Below are positions 25,117 to 33,791 of a stretch of DNA of 64,000 bases, one piece after another. Within the stretch, counting starts at the first letter, position 1. Each line of letters starts with the position of its first letter. Under the pieces are notes generated by a model. It did not search any database. It was not told the DNA's origin and saw nothing but the letters and a program-made list of their open reading frames with translations. Origin of the DNA: JAHIKV01 sp965195225 (GTDB taxonomy: Bacteria > Planctomycetota > Planctomycetia > Pirellulales > Thermoguttaceae); the NCBI GenBank assembly GCA_965195225.1, contig CBDAFL010000050.1:1-64000 (forward strand). Direction: 5' to 3'. A program made the position numbers and the translations under genes.

Positions 25117-25597
25117 GGCTTTCTTCCTAAAATCAGGTTGACGTAGTAGTAGGTAAAATCTTCTTGACGCTCTATTGGGATTGTCGCAGCGGCCACATAT
25201 AAGTCAAGTCGAGCTGTCAGTAATGTGTGGCAGCCGGGTTTTTCCGAGCATTTCGGCCCCGTTTAATGATAGTTGGACACCTTGGACCGGAATGAATCTG
25301 CCCGGGGACTGGTCCATTTTTCGGCGAAAAAACGCATTTTGCCGACGAACCGTTGGCCGAAAACATGGGACCTGTCCCCTTTCCGCCGGAGAGACCCCTC
25401 CCTTGTACATCGTTACGCGAGAAGTTATATAATGCGCCATTCCATCGTGCTGCCGGTTTGGAGGGGAAGCGTTGGCCCCGGGGCGTGCCGGAAGCTCTCA
25501 GACAATTTCCATTTGTTCAATGAGGCAGCAACGAGCCGGAGAGCCGCGGGGCATCTGGCCTTCGGAAACGCTTTTCGGTCGCTTTCGGCGGAGGGCA
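25117..25597. other. divergent intergenic region with a promoter candidate
   Basis: About 480 bases between divergent genes. TTGTAC (25403-25408) and TATAAT (25428-25433), 19 bases apart, may drive the PEP-CTERM gene. From 25285 to 25385 is a degenerate stretch with GGGACTGGTCCATTTTTCGG and GGGACCTGTCCCC-like segments that looks like decayed repeat. In-frame ATGs at 25472 and 25520 lack ribosome binding sites. Confidence 0.45.
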
Positions 25598-27610
25598 ATG
25601 CTACCGGCGGGTTGCCTGGCGCTGGCGGCGGTCTTGACGGCTGCCCGAGGGTACGCTGACGTTGTTGTCTCGTGCGGCTTCGAGACGGCCGGCGACACAT
25701 GGTCGTTCACCTCCGCCGACGACAAAGAAGACATCAACACCAGCACCGGCCCCAGCGATTTCCCGGCCAACCAGCGGATTCTAAGCGGCTCCGGCTCTTG
25801 GACCGTCAATAACACGACCTCGGTCCTCACGTTCTCCGAGGTGTTGCTTTCCGGCTGGAGCAACGTGGCGGTTGGGTATCGCGTCTCCTCGACCACCGAC
25901 AGCAGCGACGGAGGGCATACGCCGGGCGACTGCCTGGCGGCATATGTCGCAACGACAACCTACGCCGACCAGAAGAAACCAGTCTTTGGCACTACGGCCG
26001 ACGTTACTCTGACCGGCTGGAGCAGCGGCGCCAGGTGGGGATACGACAGCGACGCGCTGCCGGTAATCAAAAACGCCGGATGGGGCGGCACTCTGCATCC
26101 GGTCGGCCCTGGTGAACGCAGCAGCGACGGATATAACGATTTTTCTATCCTGATTTCGGATAACAAGTGGCCGCGGTCGCTGGCGCTGAAGCTTTACATC
26201 AAAAACAGTGGGGCCGACAAGTTCTGGAACATTGACAACGTGGTTCTGGAAGCCTCGCCGACCGTGAGTCGCGACCGCTGGTGGAACGGCGACGGAAGCG
26301 GCGTTTGGGACAACTCCGACGCCATTCGCTGGGCCTCGGACCCGGTCGGAGAAAGTGACTCGGCCTGGGACGGCACAAACGGCGACAACGCCTTCTTCAC
26401 CCAGTCCGGCGGAGTGGTGACGATCGACTCGGGAACCACGGTCGCCGCCCGGAGCCTGACCTTCGCCAACGACGGATACACGATCGCCGGAGGCGATTCC
26501 AAAGCCCGGCTGGCACTTACCAACGGCGGAAGCGGCGGACCTGGGGCAAACACCATTGAAGTCGCCGACCCCGGCCACTCGGCCGCGATCGACGCCACGA
26601 TCATAGGCAACCCCGGCGTCGGCCTGACGAAGACCGGGGCGGGAACGCTCGCGCTCGGCCGCGCAAACACCTACACCGGACGGACGGCCATCAACGCGGG
26701 CACGCTCCGCATTGCGGCCGCCAACCGACTCGGCGCTCCGGGCGCTGAAGTCTCGTTCGACGGCGGGACGCTGCAATTCGCGGCGGCGGTCGACCTGCAA
26801 GACGCCCACCCGTTGACGTTCCTCGCCGGCGGCGGAGTCATCGACACACAAGATTTCGATTGCTCGGCGTTGACAACCGCTTGGAACGGCGCGGGCACGC
26901 TGACCAAACGCGGCGCCGGCGCGCTCAGCCTGCAAGGTGCGAACGACGCCTTCTCGGGCGAAGTCTACGTTCAAGAGGGAACTTTGCGACTGGGAAGCAA
27001 CGAGGTGCTCGACGGTTGCCCGACGATCGGCCTCGGCGCCGACGCCGTGCTAGACCTGACCGCCGTCGCCGGGGGCTATCGTTTTGGCGCGGCCGGAAAC
27101 CAAAAACTCCAAGGGTCGGGCAGCGTGCTGGGCGATCTGGCGATTGACCAGCTCGGCGTCCACGACCTCGGCCACAGCCCCGGCGTACAATACGTCGAAG
27201 GCGATTACACGATGAACGGCTCGTTGCGGATCGAGATCGGCGGACCGGCGCCGGGCGACGACGGATACGATCAGGTCCATATCTCGGGCGAGGCGCACGA
27301 CGTCTCGCTGAGCGGCACGCTCTCGCTGGGTTGGAACGGCGCCGGCTGGGCTTCACTGGGAGATGAACTGTGGATCATCCACAACGACACCGCCGGCACG
27401 CTTTCCGGCACGTTCCTCGGCCTCGCCGACGGAGAGCTGGTCGGCGGCTACGACGGCTTTTATTGGCGGGTCCACTACGGCGGCAACGACGTGCTGCTGA
27501 CAGCGGCCGCGCCGGTGCCCGAACCCGGCGCCCTGAGCCTCCTATTGCTCGCCGGCGTCCTATTGTGTCTAAAAGTCATCCGCGGGGCTTGCCATCCGCC
27601 GGCTTTGTGA
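25598..27610 (+). CDS. PEP-CTERM protein with autotransporter-associated repeats
   Basis: A 670-residue secreted protein. The ATG at 25598 follows GGCGGAGGG and opens a signal peptide (MLPAGCLALAAVLTAARGYA). The centre has two PATR-type repeats: LTKTGAGTLALGRANTYTG with INAGTLRI, and LTKRGAGALSLQGANDAFSG with VQEGTLRL; these form beta-helix strands. The C-terminus has the PEP-CTERM signal VPEPGALSLLLLAGVLLCL followed by basic residues, recognised by exosortase. No exosortase lies in the window. Probably a surface or matrix protein. The gene ends 22 bases before tRNA-His. Confidence 0.85.
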   Translation: MLPAGCLALAAVLTAARGYADVVVSCGFETAGDTWSFTSADDKEDINTSTGPSDFPANQRILSGSGSWTVNNTTSVLTFSEVLLSGWSNVAVGYRVSSTTDSSDGGHTPGDCLAAYVATTTYADQKKPVFGTTADVTLTGWSSGARWGYDSDALPVIKNAGWGGTLHPVGPGERSSDGYNDFSILISDNKWPRSLALKLYIKNSGADKFWNIDNVVLEASPTVSRDRWWNGDGSGVWDNSDAIRWASDPVGESDSAWDGTNGDNAFFTQSGGVVTIDSGTTVAARSLTFANDGYTIAGGDSKARLALTNGGSGGPGANTIEVADPGHSAAIDATIIGNPGVGLTKTGAGTLALGRANTYTGRTAINAGTLRIAAANRLGAPGAEVSFDGGTLQFAAAVDLQDAHPLTFLAGGGVIDTQDFDCSALTTAWNGAGTLTKRGAGALSLQGANDAFSGEVYVQEGTLRLGSNEVLDGCPTIGLGADAVLDLTAVAGGYRFGAAGNQKLQGSGSVLGDLAIDQLGVHDLGHSPGVQYVEGDYTMNGSLRIEIGGPAPGDDGYDQVHISGEAHDVSLSGTLSLGWNGAGWASLGDELWIIHNDTAGTLSGTFLGLADGELVGGYDGFYWRVHYGGNDVLLTAAAPVPEPGALSLLLLAGVLLCLKVIRGACHPPAL

Positions 27611-27632
27611 TAGACTTATTCTGCGAATGTTT

Positions 27633-27707
27633 GGTGGCTGTAGCTCAGTTGGTTAGAGCGCCAGATTGTGGTTCTGGAAGTCGTGGGTTCAAGTCCCATT
27701 AGCCACC
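27633..27707 (+). tRNA. tRNA-His (GTG)
   Basis: Complete cloverleaf: acceptor GTGGCTG (27634-27640) pairs with TAGCCAC (27700-27706), anticodon arm CCAGA/TCTGG with anticodon GTG at 27668-27670, T arm GTGGG/CCCAT, discriminator C at 27707. The extra G at 27633 is the G-1 diagnostic of tRNA-His. The CCA end is not encoded. A promoter candidate TTGCCA (27589) and TAGACT (27611), 16 bases apart, overlaps the end of the PEP-CTERM gene. Confidence 0.97.
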
Positions 27708-27755
27708 CTTGACCGGGGACGAAGAAGCTATCTGATGGTGTCCGGGTATAATTCC

Positions 27756-27784
27756 ATTTAGCCCGCCGTGAATCCACGGCGGGC
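27756..27784. repeat. ATTTAGCCCGCCGTG hairpin, single half of paired-hairpin family
   Basis: GCCCGCCGTG and CACGGCGGGC form a perfect 10-bp stem with loop AATC, preceded by ATTTA. It matches the first half of the 82-84 base elements at 29474 and 40237; the second half is missing or decayed. Confidence 0.7.
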
Positions 27785-27827
27785 AGCGGTGCCGCAAAAC
27801 CGCCTCCTCTATGCCCTCGGAAATCCC

Positions 27828-28652
27828 ATGAAGCGATACTCGATCATTCATATCCCCGTTTGGTCGTTCTTCTCGAAGGCGTTGTATCGGGACATCGCGT
27901 TGCAGTGGAAGGGGACGTGCTTCGGCTACTTGTTCCTATTGCTGGCGGTCGCCTGGATACCGGGCATGATCATCTTGCACCAAGAGTTATCGGCCTTCGT
28001 CGCCGACGAGGCCCCCAAGCTGACCGCGCAGTTGCCGCATCTGACGATCCACGACGGCGAGGCCTCGATAACCGAGCCTGAGCCGTTTATTGTGAAGGAT
28101 CCCGACACCGGCGAGCCGTTGGCCATCATCGACACCACGGGTTCCATTACGTCCCTGGACGACACCCCGGCCAAGATGTTGGTGATGCAGACCGAAGCGA
28201 TTTACAGGGAAAACGACTTCGAGACGCAGACTTTCAGTTTCAGCGAGATCGAGGATTTTCAGATCGGCCCGGAGCAAGTCGACGAATGGTTGAAGGCGCT
28301 CAGCCGGTTTGCGGCGCCGGTGCTATACCCGCTGGCCGTTCTCGGTTCCTACGTTTACAGGATCGTGCAAGCGTTGATCTATGCCGTCGTCGGCCTGCTG
28401 TTTGCCTCCCTTTTTAACGTGCGGATCGGTTACGCGGCTCTTCTGCGTCTTTCCGTCGCGGCCGTAACGCCGTGCATCATTGTCAACACGGTACTGGGTG
28501 TCTCGGACGTTGTTCTCCCATTCGCCCCGCTGTGGTATTTTTTGGTCACGATGGGATATTTGTTGTTCGCCGTCAGCGCGGCTTCACAAGCGGAAGACGT
28601 GACGCCCGTGATGGAGGAGCAAGACAACTTCGTTTGGCCTGGGGATCAATAA
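27828..28652 (+). CDS. DUF1189-like membrane protein
   Basis: A 274-residue membrane protein starting MKRYSIIHIPVWSFFSKALYRD, the typical DUF1189 N-terminus in which a cytosolic amphipathic start leads into the first helix. Hydrophobic segments lie at about residues 30-52, 160-205 and 215-255, with a long extracytoplasmic domain (ELSAFVADEAPKL... onwards) between the first and second. The ATG at 27828 is used; 20 residues from 27768 are repeat-encoded. Function unknown. It converges with the next gene, overlapping it by 7 bases. Confidence 0.7.
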   Translation: MKRYSIIHIPVWSFFSKALYRDIALQWKGTCFGYLFLLLAVAWIPGMIILHQELSAFVADEAPKLTAQLPHLTIHDGEASITEPEPFIVKDPDTGEPLAIIDTTGSITSLDDTPAKMLVMQTEAIYRENDFETQTFSFSEIEDFQIGPEQVDEWLKALSRFAAPVLYPLAVLGSYVYRIVQALIYAVVGLLFASLFNVRIGYAALLRLSVAAVTPCIIVNTVLGVSDVVLPFAPLWYFLVTMGYLLFAVSAASQAEDVTPVMEEQDNFVWPGDQ

Positions 28653-29416
28653 GCTACCCCCGCCGGGCTTTCCGCTTTTTCCAGGCCTTTCGGTATGACG
28701 CCTCCCTCGGCGCTGATGATGCGCCAGCCGGTTTTGCCGCCGGCCAGTTTGGGACGCGACATCCGCACGGCCACGAAGAACGACTTCCGCTCGCCGTCCT
28801 CTTCGTAGGTGACGGCATAAAGCTGCTCGACCTGATCGTCGTTGTCCGAGCGGATTTGGCCGGCCGTGTCGTAGAACCGCACATCCGACCTTGGACCCAG
28901 CGCCAGCAGAGTGCGCACCGTGGGACTGCTCACGTAGCCCTTCAACGCTTCGCGCGGGCGGGGGTTGTTGCGGTAGAAGTCCCAGAGCCGGTTGTTGAAC
29001 GGTAGGCGGCGTTGCGGCGGCATGGTCAACTGATGGGCCTTCTGCGGCTCGGCCGCCTGGACGAGGTATCGTAACCACAGCGCGGAGAATTGCCGGGCCT
29101 CGTCGCGGACCCTACAGCGGTAGACCAGCCACTCGGTCTGAGCGGCTACGGCTATCAGCAGCGAAATCGTCAGCCCGGCCATCGCCATTCCACGACCGGT
29201 CAGCGTCGGGGAGTTTTTCTTGATCCGCCGGATCGCCCAGCAGCTAAAGAAGAGTCCCAGCGCGGGCATTATCCAAAGCAGCGGATCAATCAGCGCCAGC
29301 GGCGACAGCAGTCCGAAGATCAGCCCCGTCACTGCTTGCGGCGCCAACGCCCGATACGCGGCATACTCGGCGTCTCGGGGATCGGTGATGTGAACTTCTG
29401 GTACGCTGGGACGCAT
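28646..29416 (-). CDS. DUF4190-like membrane protein
   Basis: A 256-residue protein with three hydrophobic helices in the first 100 residues (around 31-52, 55-70 and 78-97; the sequence ALGLFFSCWAIRRIKKN, GRGMAMAGLTISLL follows the DUF4190 pattern) and a soluble C-terminal domain of about 150 residues ending in KTGWRIISAEGG. The C-terminal part looks like the NTF2-like tail seen after DUF4190 in planctomycetes. Its 3' end overlaps the DUF1189 gene by 7 bases in convergent orientation. Confidence 0.6.
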   Translation of the reverse strand: MRPSVPEVHITDPRDAEYAAYRALAPQAVTGLIFGLLSPLALIDPLLWIMPALGLFFSCWAIRRIKKNSPTLTGRGMAMAGLTISLLIAVAAQTEWLVYRCRVRDEARQFSALWLRYLVQAAEPQKAHQLTMPPQRRLPFNNRLWDFYRNNPRPREALKGYVSSPTVRTLLALGPRSDVRFYDTAGQIRSDNDDQVEQLYAVTYEEDGERKSFFVAVRMSRPKLAGGKTGWRIISAEGGVIPKGLEKAESPAGVAY

Positions 29417-29473
29417 GGCCTACTCCAGGCAGAATTCCCGGTTGCCGCCTAAGAACGTGTTTTAAGATCATTC

Positions 29474-29555
29474 ATTTAGCCCGCCGCGAATACACGGCGG
29501 GCCAAATTGACCGTAAAAAACCGCTTACCCCGGGTGTATTCACCCGGGGCTAAAT
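29474..29555. repeat. paired-hairpin element (ATTTAGC...GCTAAAT)
   Basis: First stem GCCCGCCG/CGGCGGGC (29479-29502), about 25 bases of spacer, second stem CCCCGGGTG/CACCCGGGG (29528-29549), bounded by ATTTAGC and GCTAAAT as terminal inverted repeats. 82 bases in all. It lies between two minus-strand genes. Confidence 0.85.
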
Positions 29556-29564
29556 ACGGGTTCT

Positions 29565-32500
29565 TTATCTTACAACCAGTACGGCTTCCGTTGTGATTTT
29601 CTTCTTTTCCCGCAAGAAGGTAATTGAAATTTTGTCTCCGGGCTTCAGCGTCTTCAGGACGCCGGAAAAGTCCCTCAGGTTTTCAATGGCCGTATTGTTG
29701 ATCTTGACGATCACATCGCCCTGTTTCAATCCCACCGCTTCGGCGGGAGATCCGGGCGCCGTCCCGGACAGCCTGAAACCCTTTCCACTGTAGGCAAAAT
29801 CGGGGATGGTCCCGAGGCTCGCCTTTCGCTGAACTTTCGGCGATGGCTCCGCGGCATTCGGGGATTTCGCCGTGGCATTGAGCGGCCCTTTTCGTCCCGC
29901 GAGAAACGCGACGATTTCTTTGGTCGCGGAAGCAACCTTCACAAGACCATCGGCGTCGATCTTGTCCGCGGTGTCCGTCGAACGGTGATAATCGAGATGC
30001 GGGCCGGAGAAAAGCTGGACCGACGGCACGCCGGCGTCTTGAAAGCTCTTCTGGTCGCTCGAATCCAGTTCGGCCGAGACGGCCTCGATGTCCACGCCGG
30101 TTACAAAACCCACTCCCCGAAAGACGTGAACCCACTCTCTTGCCGAACCCGCGCCGAGCACGAGGAGCTTGTTCTTTCCGAGCCGTCCCACCGTATCGAG
30201 GTTCACCATGCCGATGCAGTCGCGCGCGGGATACCGCTTCTCGTTCGCCACGTAATACTTTGATCCCCGCCTGCCGGCTTCTTCTCCCGTGAAGGCGACG
30301 AACACGATCGTCCGGTCGGGCCGCGGGCCTTTCGCAAGCCCACGGGCAAGCTCGATGAGCACGGCCACGCCGCTCGCGTTGTCGTCGGCGCCGGGATGGA
30401 TTTTCCCCGGGGTCTTGTCTCTCGTGTTCGGCCAGCCGAGCCCAAGGTGGTCGTAGTGCGCGCCGACGACCACGCTTTGCGTTTTCATTTCCGGTTTGAC
30501 GCCGGGGATGACGCCGACGACGTTCTTCATGGTCGCCGCGCGCGTGGGGTCGCCGCCAACGTCTTCCCAGTTTTGGAAGAAGCTGCCTTTCTTGTCGCCG
30601 GCGGGCAGGAGGCCGGCCTCCTTGAATTCCTTGGCCACGTATTCCGCGGCCTTATCCAGTCCCGGCGTGCCGAAACCACGGCCGCCGAGGTCGTCGCCCG
30701 ATAAGAAACGGACCGTTTGCATCATCCGCTTCTTGGAAAAAATCGGATCGAGGTCCGCCAGCGGTTTGCGGGGCACGAGCTTGCCCCTCTCGGCTCTTGC
30801 GGTCTCTCCCTCACCGGCCGGCGGGAAAACCGTCATCGGAGAGGCAACCACCGGCCAGCGGCCTTTCGCCACGTTCGCCGGCTCCGTCCCCATGAAAGCA
30901 AGGTAGCTGTACTTGTGGTAATGGGGGAGCTTCGTCGCCAGACCGGGTAAGGATTCGGGTAGGTCGGCCGCGATCAGGCTCAGCGCCACATCGCGATTGT
31001 CCGGAAACCGCGTCGTCAGCACAAAGCAGTGGTCCTTGCGCGAAATCGTCGACCTGCTGATCCGAACGGACTCTTTATTCACCTCGACGTCGTACCCGGC
31101 CAGCGACGCGACAACGTCGGCGAGGTAGCGGTTTTCCCAACCGACGATCATCAGCGCGCGATCGCTCGGTAGTTCCGCGATCTCCGTATCGAGCTTTACT
31201 TCGACCTCGTCGGGACCGGATCGGGACAGTGATTGAGCGAACTTCCGGTAGGCTTGCAGGAGGCGCTCGTCGGCCGCCGAGGGAAGGACGACCAGCATCT
31301 TCCTTGCCCCAAGGGCCAGCGAAATGGCCGGCGGAACCTCCTCGCGGTCGAGTCTGCGGAAGAGATCGAATTCGGGATCGACGTCGAGTCTCAGCGGCCG
31401 GGCCGGCAGGACGAGTTTCATCTCCTGCCTTTTACCGTTCATCTCGATTGTCGTCTGGAACGCGCGAGGCCGCCCCTCGAGCGTTACGGCAACGGGAATC
31501 TTCAGATGGAACGCTTCTTCGGGCTGCGTCTGCTCCAAAAGCGCCGTGAGGACAAAACTGTCTCCTTCCAAGCTAACCGCGGGCTTGCTGACCTCGAGCC
31601 GCGGCGCGCCGGCCCGCATCACCCATTGCTCGAACTCTTGTTTCAAGTCTTTTCCGGAAACCGATTCCAATGTCGTTCTGATATCGTCGAAGGTGGCGAG
31701 ACGGAATTTGTATTTCCGGTAGAATTCCCGAAACCCTTCCTTGAAAACGTCGTCGCCGAGTTCCAGGCGCAGCATGTGATAGAACATCATCGACTTGCCA
31801 TAGCCGATGGCCGACGTCGAGGGGCTGTGGCGCGAGCGGAACTGGATGAGCGGGAAATCCTTGTTGCCGCAGACGTAGTCGGCGTATTTTTGGAGCGTGG
31901 TGACGCGGTACTCGACGCCCCTGCCTTGTTGTTCCCTGAGGAGGTAGTCCGCAAGGTAGACGGTGATCCCTTCGCACCAGTTGCCTTTCCCGTAATCGGG
32001 ATACACGCCGTTTCCCCACCAGTTGTGCAGTATCTCGTGAGGGTAGGAGGTATTGATGATAAAAGGCAGCCGGATGACCGTGGGGCCCAGCAGCGTAAAC
32101 GACGGCATGCCGAAGCCGGTCTCGCTGAAGTTTTCGACCAGCGCGAATTTTTTGTACGGATAGGGGCCGATGAGTTTCTCGTACATCGCAATGTAGCGAA
32201 CCGTGGCATCGAGGTACTTGTCGGCCAGACCTCGATCCGGCGAACGCAGGAAGGCCATGGCTTGGACCGGGCCGGCGGGCCGAACGTATTCCGTGAACTG
32301 CGCGGCTATGAGGAAGATGGACTCCTGCGGCTCCGGCGATTCCCAGCGCACAACGGTTGAAAGCGTTCCTCGGTCGTGAAGGGTGCGCACGCCCTGGCTG
32401 ACCGCGTCCCACGACTTAGGCAGCTTCACTTCAAGATCGAATGTCACCAGCGTTGACGCGAACACGGGATACCAGGCGGAGCTTGCCGACAGGTATACGC

Positions 32501-32912
32501 CGTCCGTCGAGATGATGCCGGGGGTTGTCTGAAAGCCCCGCGCCTGTTCCTTGGCGCCGCGTTTGACGGGATGGTGAATGACCCCTTCGTAGGAAATCGT
32601 AAAGGTGTTGACTTCGGGAGGAAGGATGACCTTGTAAGATACCAGCGGCACGGCCCCCGGTCGCTCCGCTTGTCTTACGATGCGAACGCCGGAGGAAGGG
32701 AAAACGGGCTTCATCCCGCCGTGCAGGACGAAGGACGTCTCTCGCGGAGAGCCTTGGGGCAGCGTGACGGAGTCGATCACTGCGATGTGGCGCTCGGCGG
32801 GGTCGAGGGTGACTTTAAGATCGTGATGAACACAAGCGTCCTGAGCGTGGAGAGAGGTTGCCCAAAAAGCGATGGCGAGCAACCATGCCGACCCGCAAAG
32901 AAAAACTCTCAT
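29565..32912 (-). CDS. M1 peptidase - M28 peptidase - PDZ fusion protein
   Basis: A 1115-residue exported protein with three enzymatic or binding units. After a signal peptide (cut near LHAQ|DA) comes an M1-like metalloprotease: HEILH at 292-296 with Glu314 downstream (zinc ligands), and NFSETGFGMPSF where classical M1 enzymes have GAMEN. A C-terminal M28 (aminopeptidase/glutamate carboxypeptidase-like) domain shows AHYDHLGLG, GADDNASG, FTGEEAG, NLDTVG and the last His in LDYHRSTD. A PDZ domain ends the protein (AVGLKQGDVIVKINN). Predicted periplasmic or surface peptidase that degrades peptides; the fusion is unusual. Stands between repeats on the minus strand. Confidence 0.85.
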   Translation of the reverse strand: MRVFLCGSAWLLAIAFWATSLHAQDACVHHDLKVTLDPAERHIAVIDSVTLPQGSPRETSFVLHGGMKPVFPSSGVRIVRQAERPGAVPLVSYKVILPPEVNTFTISYEGVIHHPVKRGAKEQARGFQTTPGIISTDGVYLSASSAWYPVFASTLVTFDLEVKLPKSWDAVSQGVRTLHDRGTLSTVVRWESPEPQESIFLIAAQFTEYVRPAGPVQAMAFLRSPDRGLADKYLDATVRYIAMYEKLIGPYPYKKFALVENFSETGFGMPSFTLLGPTVIRLPFIINTSYPHEILHNWWGNGVYPDYGKGNWCEGITVYLADYLLREQQGRGVEYRVTTLQKYADYVCGNKDFPLIQFRSRHSPSTSAIGYGKSMMFYHMLRLELGDDVFKEGFREFYRKYKFRLATFDDIRTTLESVSGKDLKQEFEQWVMRAGAPRLEVSKPAVSLEGDSFVLTALLEQTQPEEAFHLKIPVAVTLEGRPRAFQTTIEMNGKRQEMKLVLPARPLRLDVDPEFDLFRRLDREEVPPAISLALGARKMLVVLPSAADERLLQAYRKFAQSLSRSGPDEVEVKLDTEIAELPSDRALMIVGWENRYLADVVASLAGYDVEVNKESVRISRSTISRKDHCFVLTTRFPDNRDVALSLIAADLPESLPGLATKLPHYHKYSYLAFMGTEPANVAKGRWPVVASPMTVFPPAGEGETARAERGKLVPRKPLADLDPIFSKKRMMQTVRFLSGDDLGGRGFGTPGLDKAAEYVAKEFKEAGLLPAGDKKGSFFQNWEDVGGDPTRAATMKNVVGVIPGVKPEMKTQSVVVGAHYDHLGLGWPNTRDKTPGKIHPGADDNASGVAVLIELARGLAKGPRPDRTIVFVAFTGEEAGRRGSKYYVANEKRYPARDCIGMVNLDTVGRLGKNKLLVLGAGSAREWVHVFRGVGFVTGVDIEAVSAELDSSDQKSFQDAGVPSVQLFSGPHLDYHRSTDTADKIDADGLVKVASATKEIVAFLAGRKGPLNATAKSPNAAEPSPKVQRKASLGTIPDFAYSGKGFRLSGTAPGSPAEAVGLKQGDVIVKINNTAIENLRDFSGVLKTLKPGDKISITFLREKKKITTEAVLVVR

Positions 32913-32937
32913 GCATTCCTGTCCTTTTTGGCCCGTG

Positions 32938-33546
32938 CTACCTCACGCGGAGGGAGTTGGTTCTATCGATGTGGGCTTCGAGGTTGGTCCGACGGGTTTC
33001 GTAGGTCTTGATGAACTGATTCGTCGGGTCGAACGGGGTTACTTCGGAGCGCGAAAAGGCGCCCTTCGACGTCCTTTGCACGAAGTTTAGCCACTGCTGG
33101 TCGGGGGCCATACCGAGCACCATTTTCTCACCCGGCTGGAACCCGTCGAACAGGAACGTGCGGCTCATCGGAGCCGTGTGCAGCGTCAGCATCGTGAAGC
33201 AGACCATTACCCAACCGATCCACGCCGACAGCAACCCGCTGCCGATCTGATCGGCGAGTTTCAGGAACCGGACTTTCACCCGCGAAAGGCGGTCGGTCAG
33301 CAGGCGGAAGATCAGCATGAACAGGCTGAACAGCCCCCACAGGGCAAGAAAATCCCAGATGTAGGTGTACGACGAGTCCCAATCGTTCAACCAGCGTGCG
33401 ACCGGCTCGAAGAAGTTCACGGCCAACAGCGCAGCGGTGACGATGTTGATCAGAGTGATCGCGTTGCTCCACATCCCTTCCGTGTAGCATGTCGCCACGC
33501 ACGCGATGAATACCAGGAGTATCAGGATGGTTAGGAGCCAAGTCAT
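32938..33546 (-). CDS. CvpA-like membrane protein
   Basis: A 202-residue protein with four hydrophobic helices (about 3-22, 27-47, 62-83 and 103-122) and a soluble tail. The first two helices with TEGMWSNAITLINIVTAALLAV and the WDFLALWGLFSLFMLIF helix resemble the CvpA/colicin V production family, whose members are envelope proteins of uncertain role. It is followed 25 bases later by the M1-M28-PDZ gene and may be co-transcribed with it. A long heptamer array lies directly upstream of its start. Confidence 0.65.
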   Translation of the reverse strand: MTWLLTILILLVFIACVATCYTEGMWSNAITLINIVTAALLAVNFFEPVARWLNDWDSSYTYIWDFLALWGLFSLFMLIFRLLTDRLSRVKVRFLKLADQIGSGLLSAWIGWVMVCFTMLTLHTAPMSRTFLFDGFQPGEKMVLGMAPDQQWLNFVQRTSKGAFSRSEVTPFDPTNQFIKTYETRRTNLEAHIDRTNSLRVR

Positions 33547-33550
33547 GGGT

Positions 33551-33781
33551 AGTGGGTAGCGGGTAGTGGGTAGTGGGTAGTGGGTAGTGGTCGGTGGTCG
33601 GTGGTCAGTGGTCAGTGGTCAGTGGTCGGTGGTCAGTGGTCGGTGGTCGGTGGTCAGTGGTCAGTGGTCAGTGGTCGGTGGTCGGTGGTCAGTGGTCAGT
33701 GGTCAGTGGCCACTATCCACTATCCACTATCCACTGTCCACTATCCACTATCCACTATCCACTACCCACTACCCACTATCC
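33551..33781. repeat. 33-unit tandem heptamer array
   Basis: 23 units of AGTGGGT/AGTGGTC/GGTGGTC type (33551-33711) followed without gap by 10 units in the opposite sense (ACTATCC/ACTACCC; 33712-33781). The array is perfectly phased at 7 bases and can fold back at the 33711/33712 junction. It fills the whole gap between the GspE-like and CvpA-like genes. Confidence 0.95.
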
Positions 33782-33791
33782 ACTTCTTCCC

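Noticed and set aside
27768..27827. N-terminal extension of the DUF1189 protein
   Set aside because: The 20 extra residues derive from the ATTTAGCCC hairpin repeat, and the family N-terminus begins at the ATG at 27828.
33551..33781. CRISPR array
   Set aside because: Units are 7 bases and directly adjacent; there are no unique spacers and no cas genes in the window.
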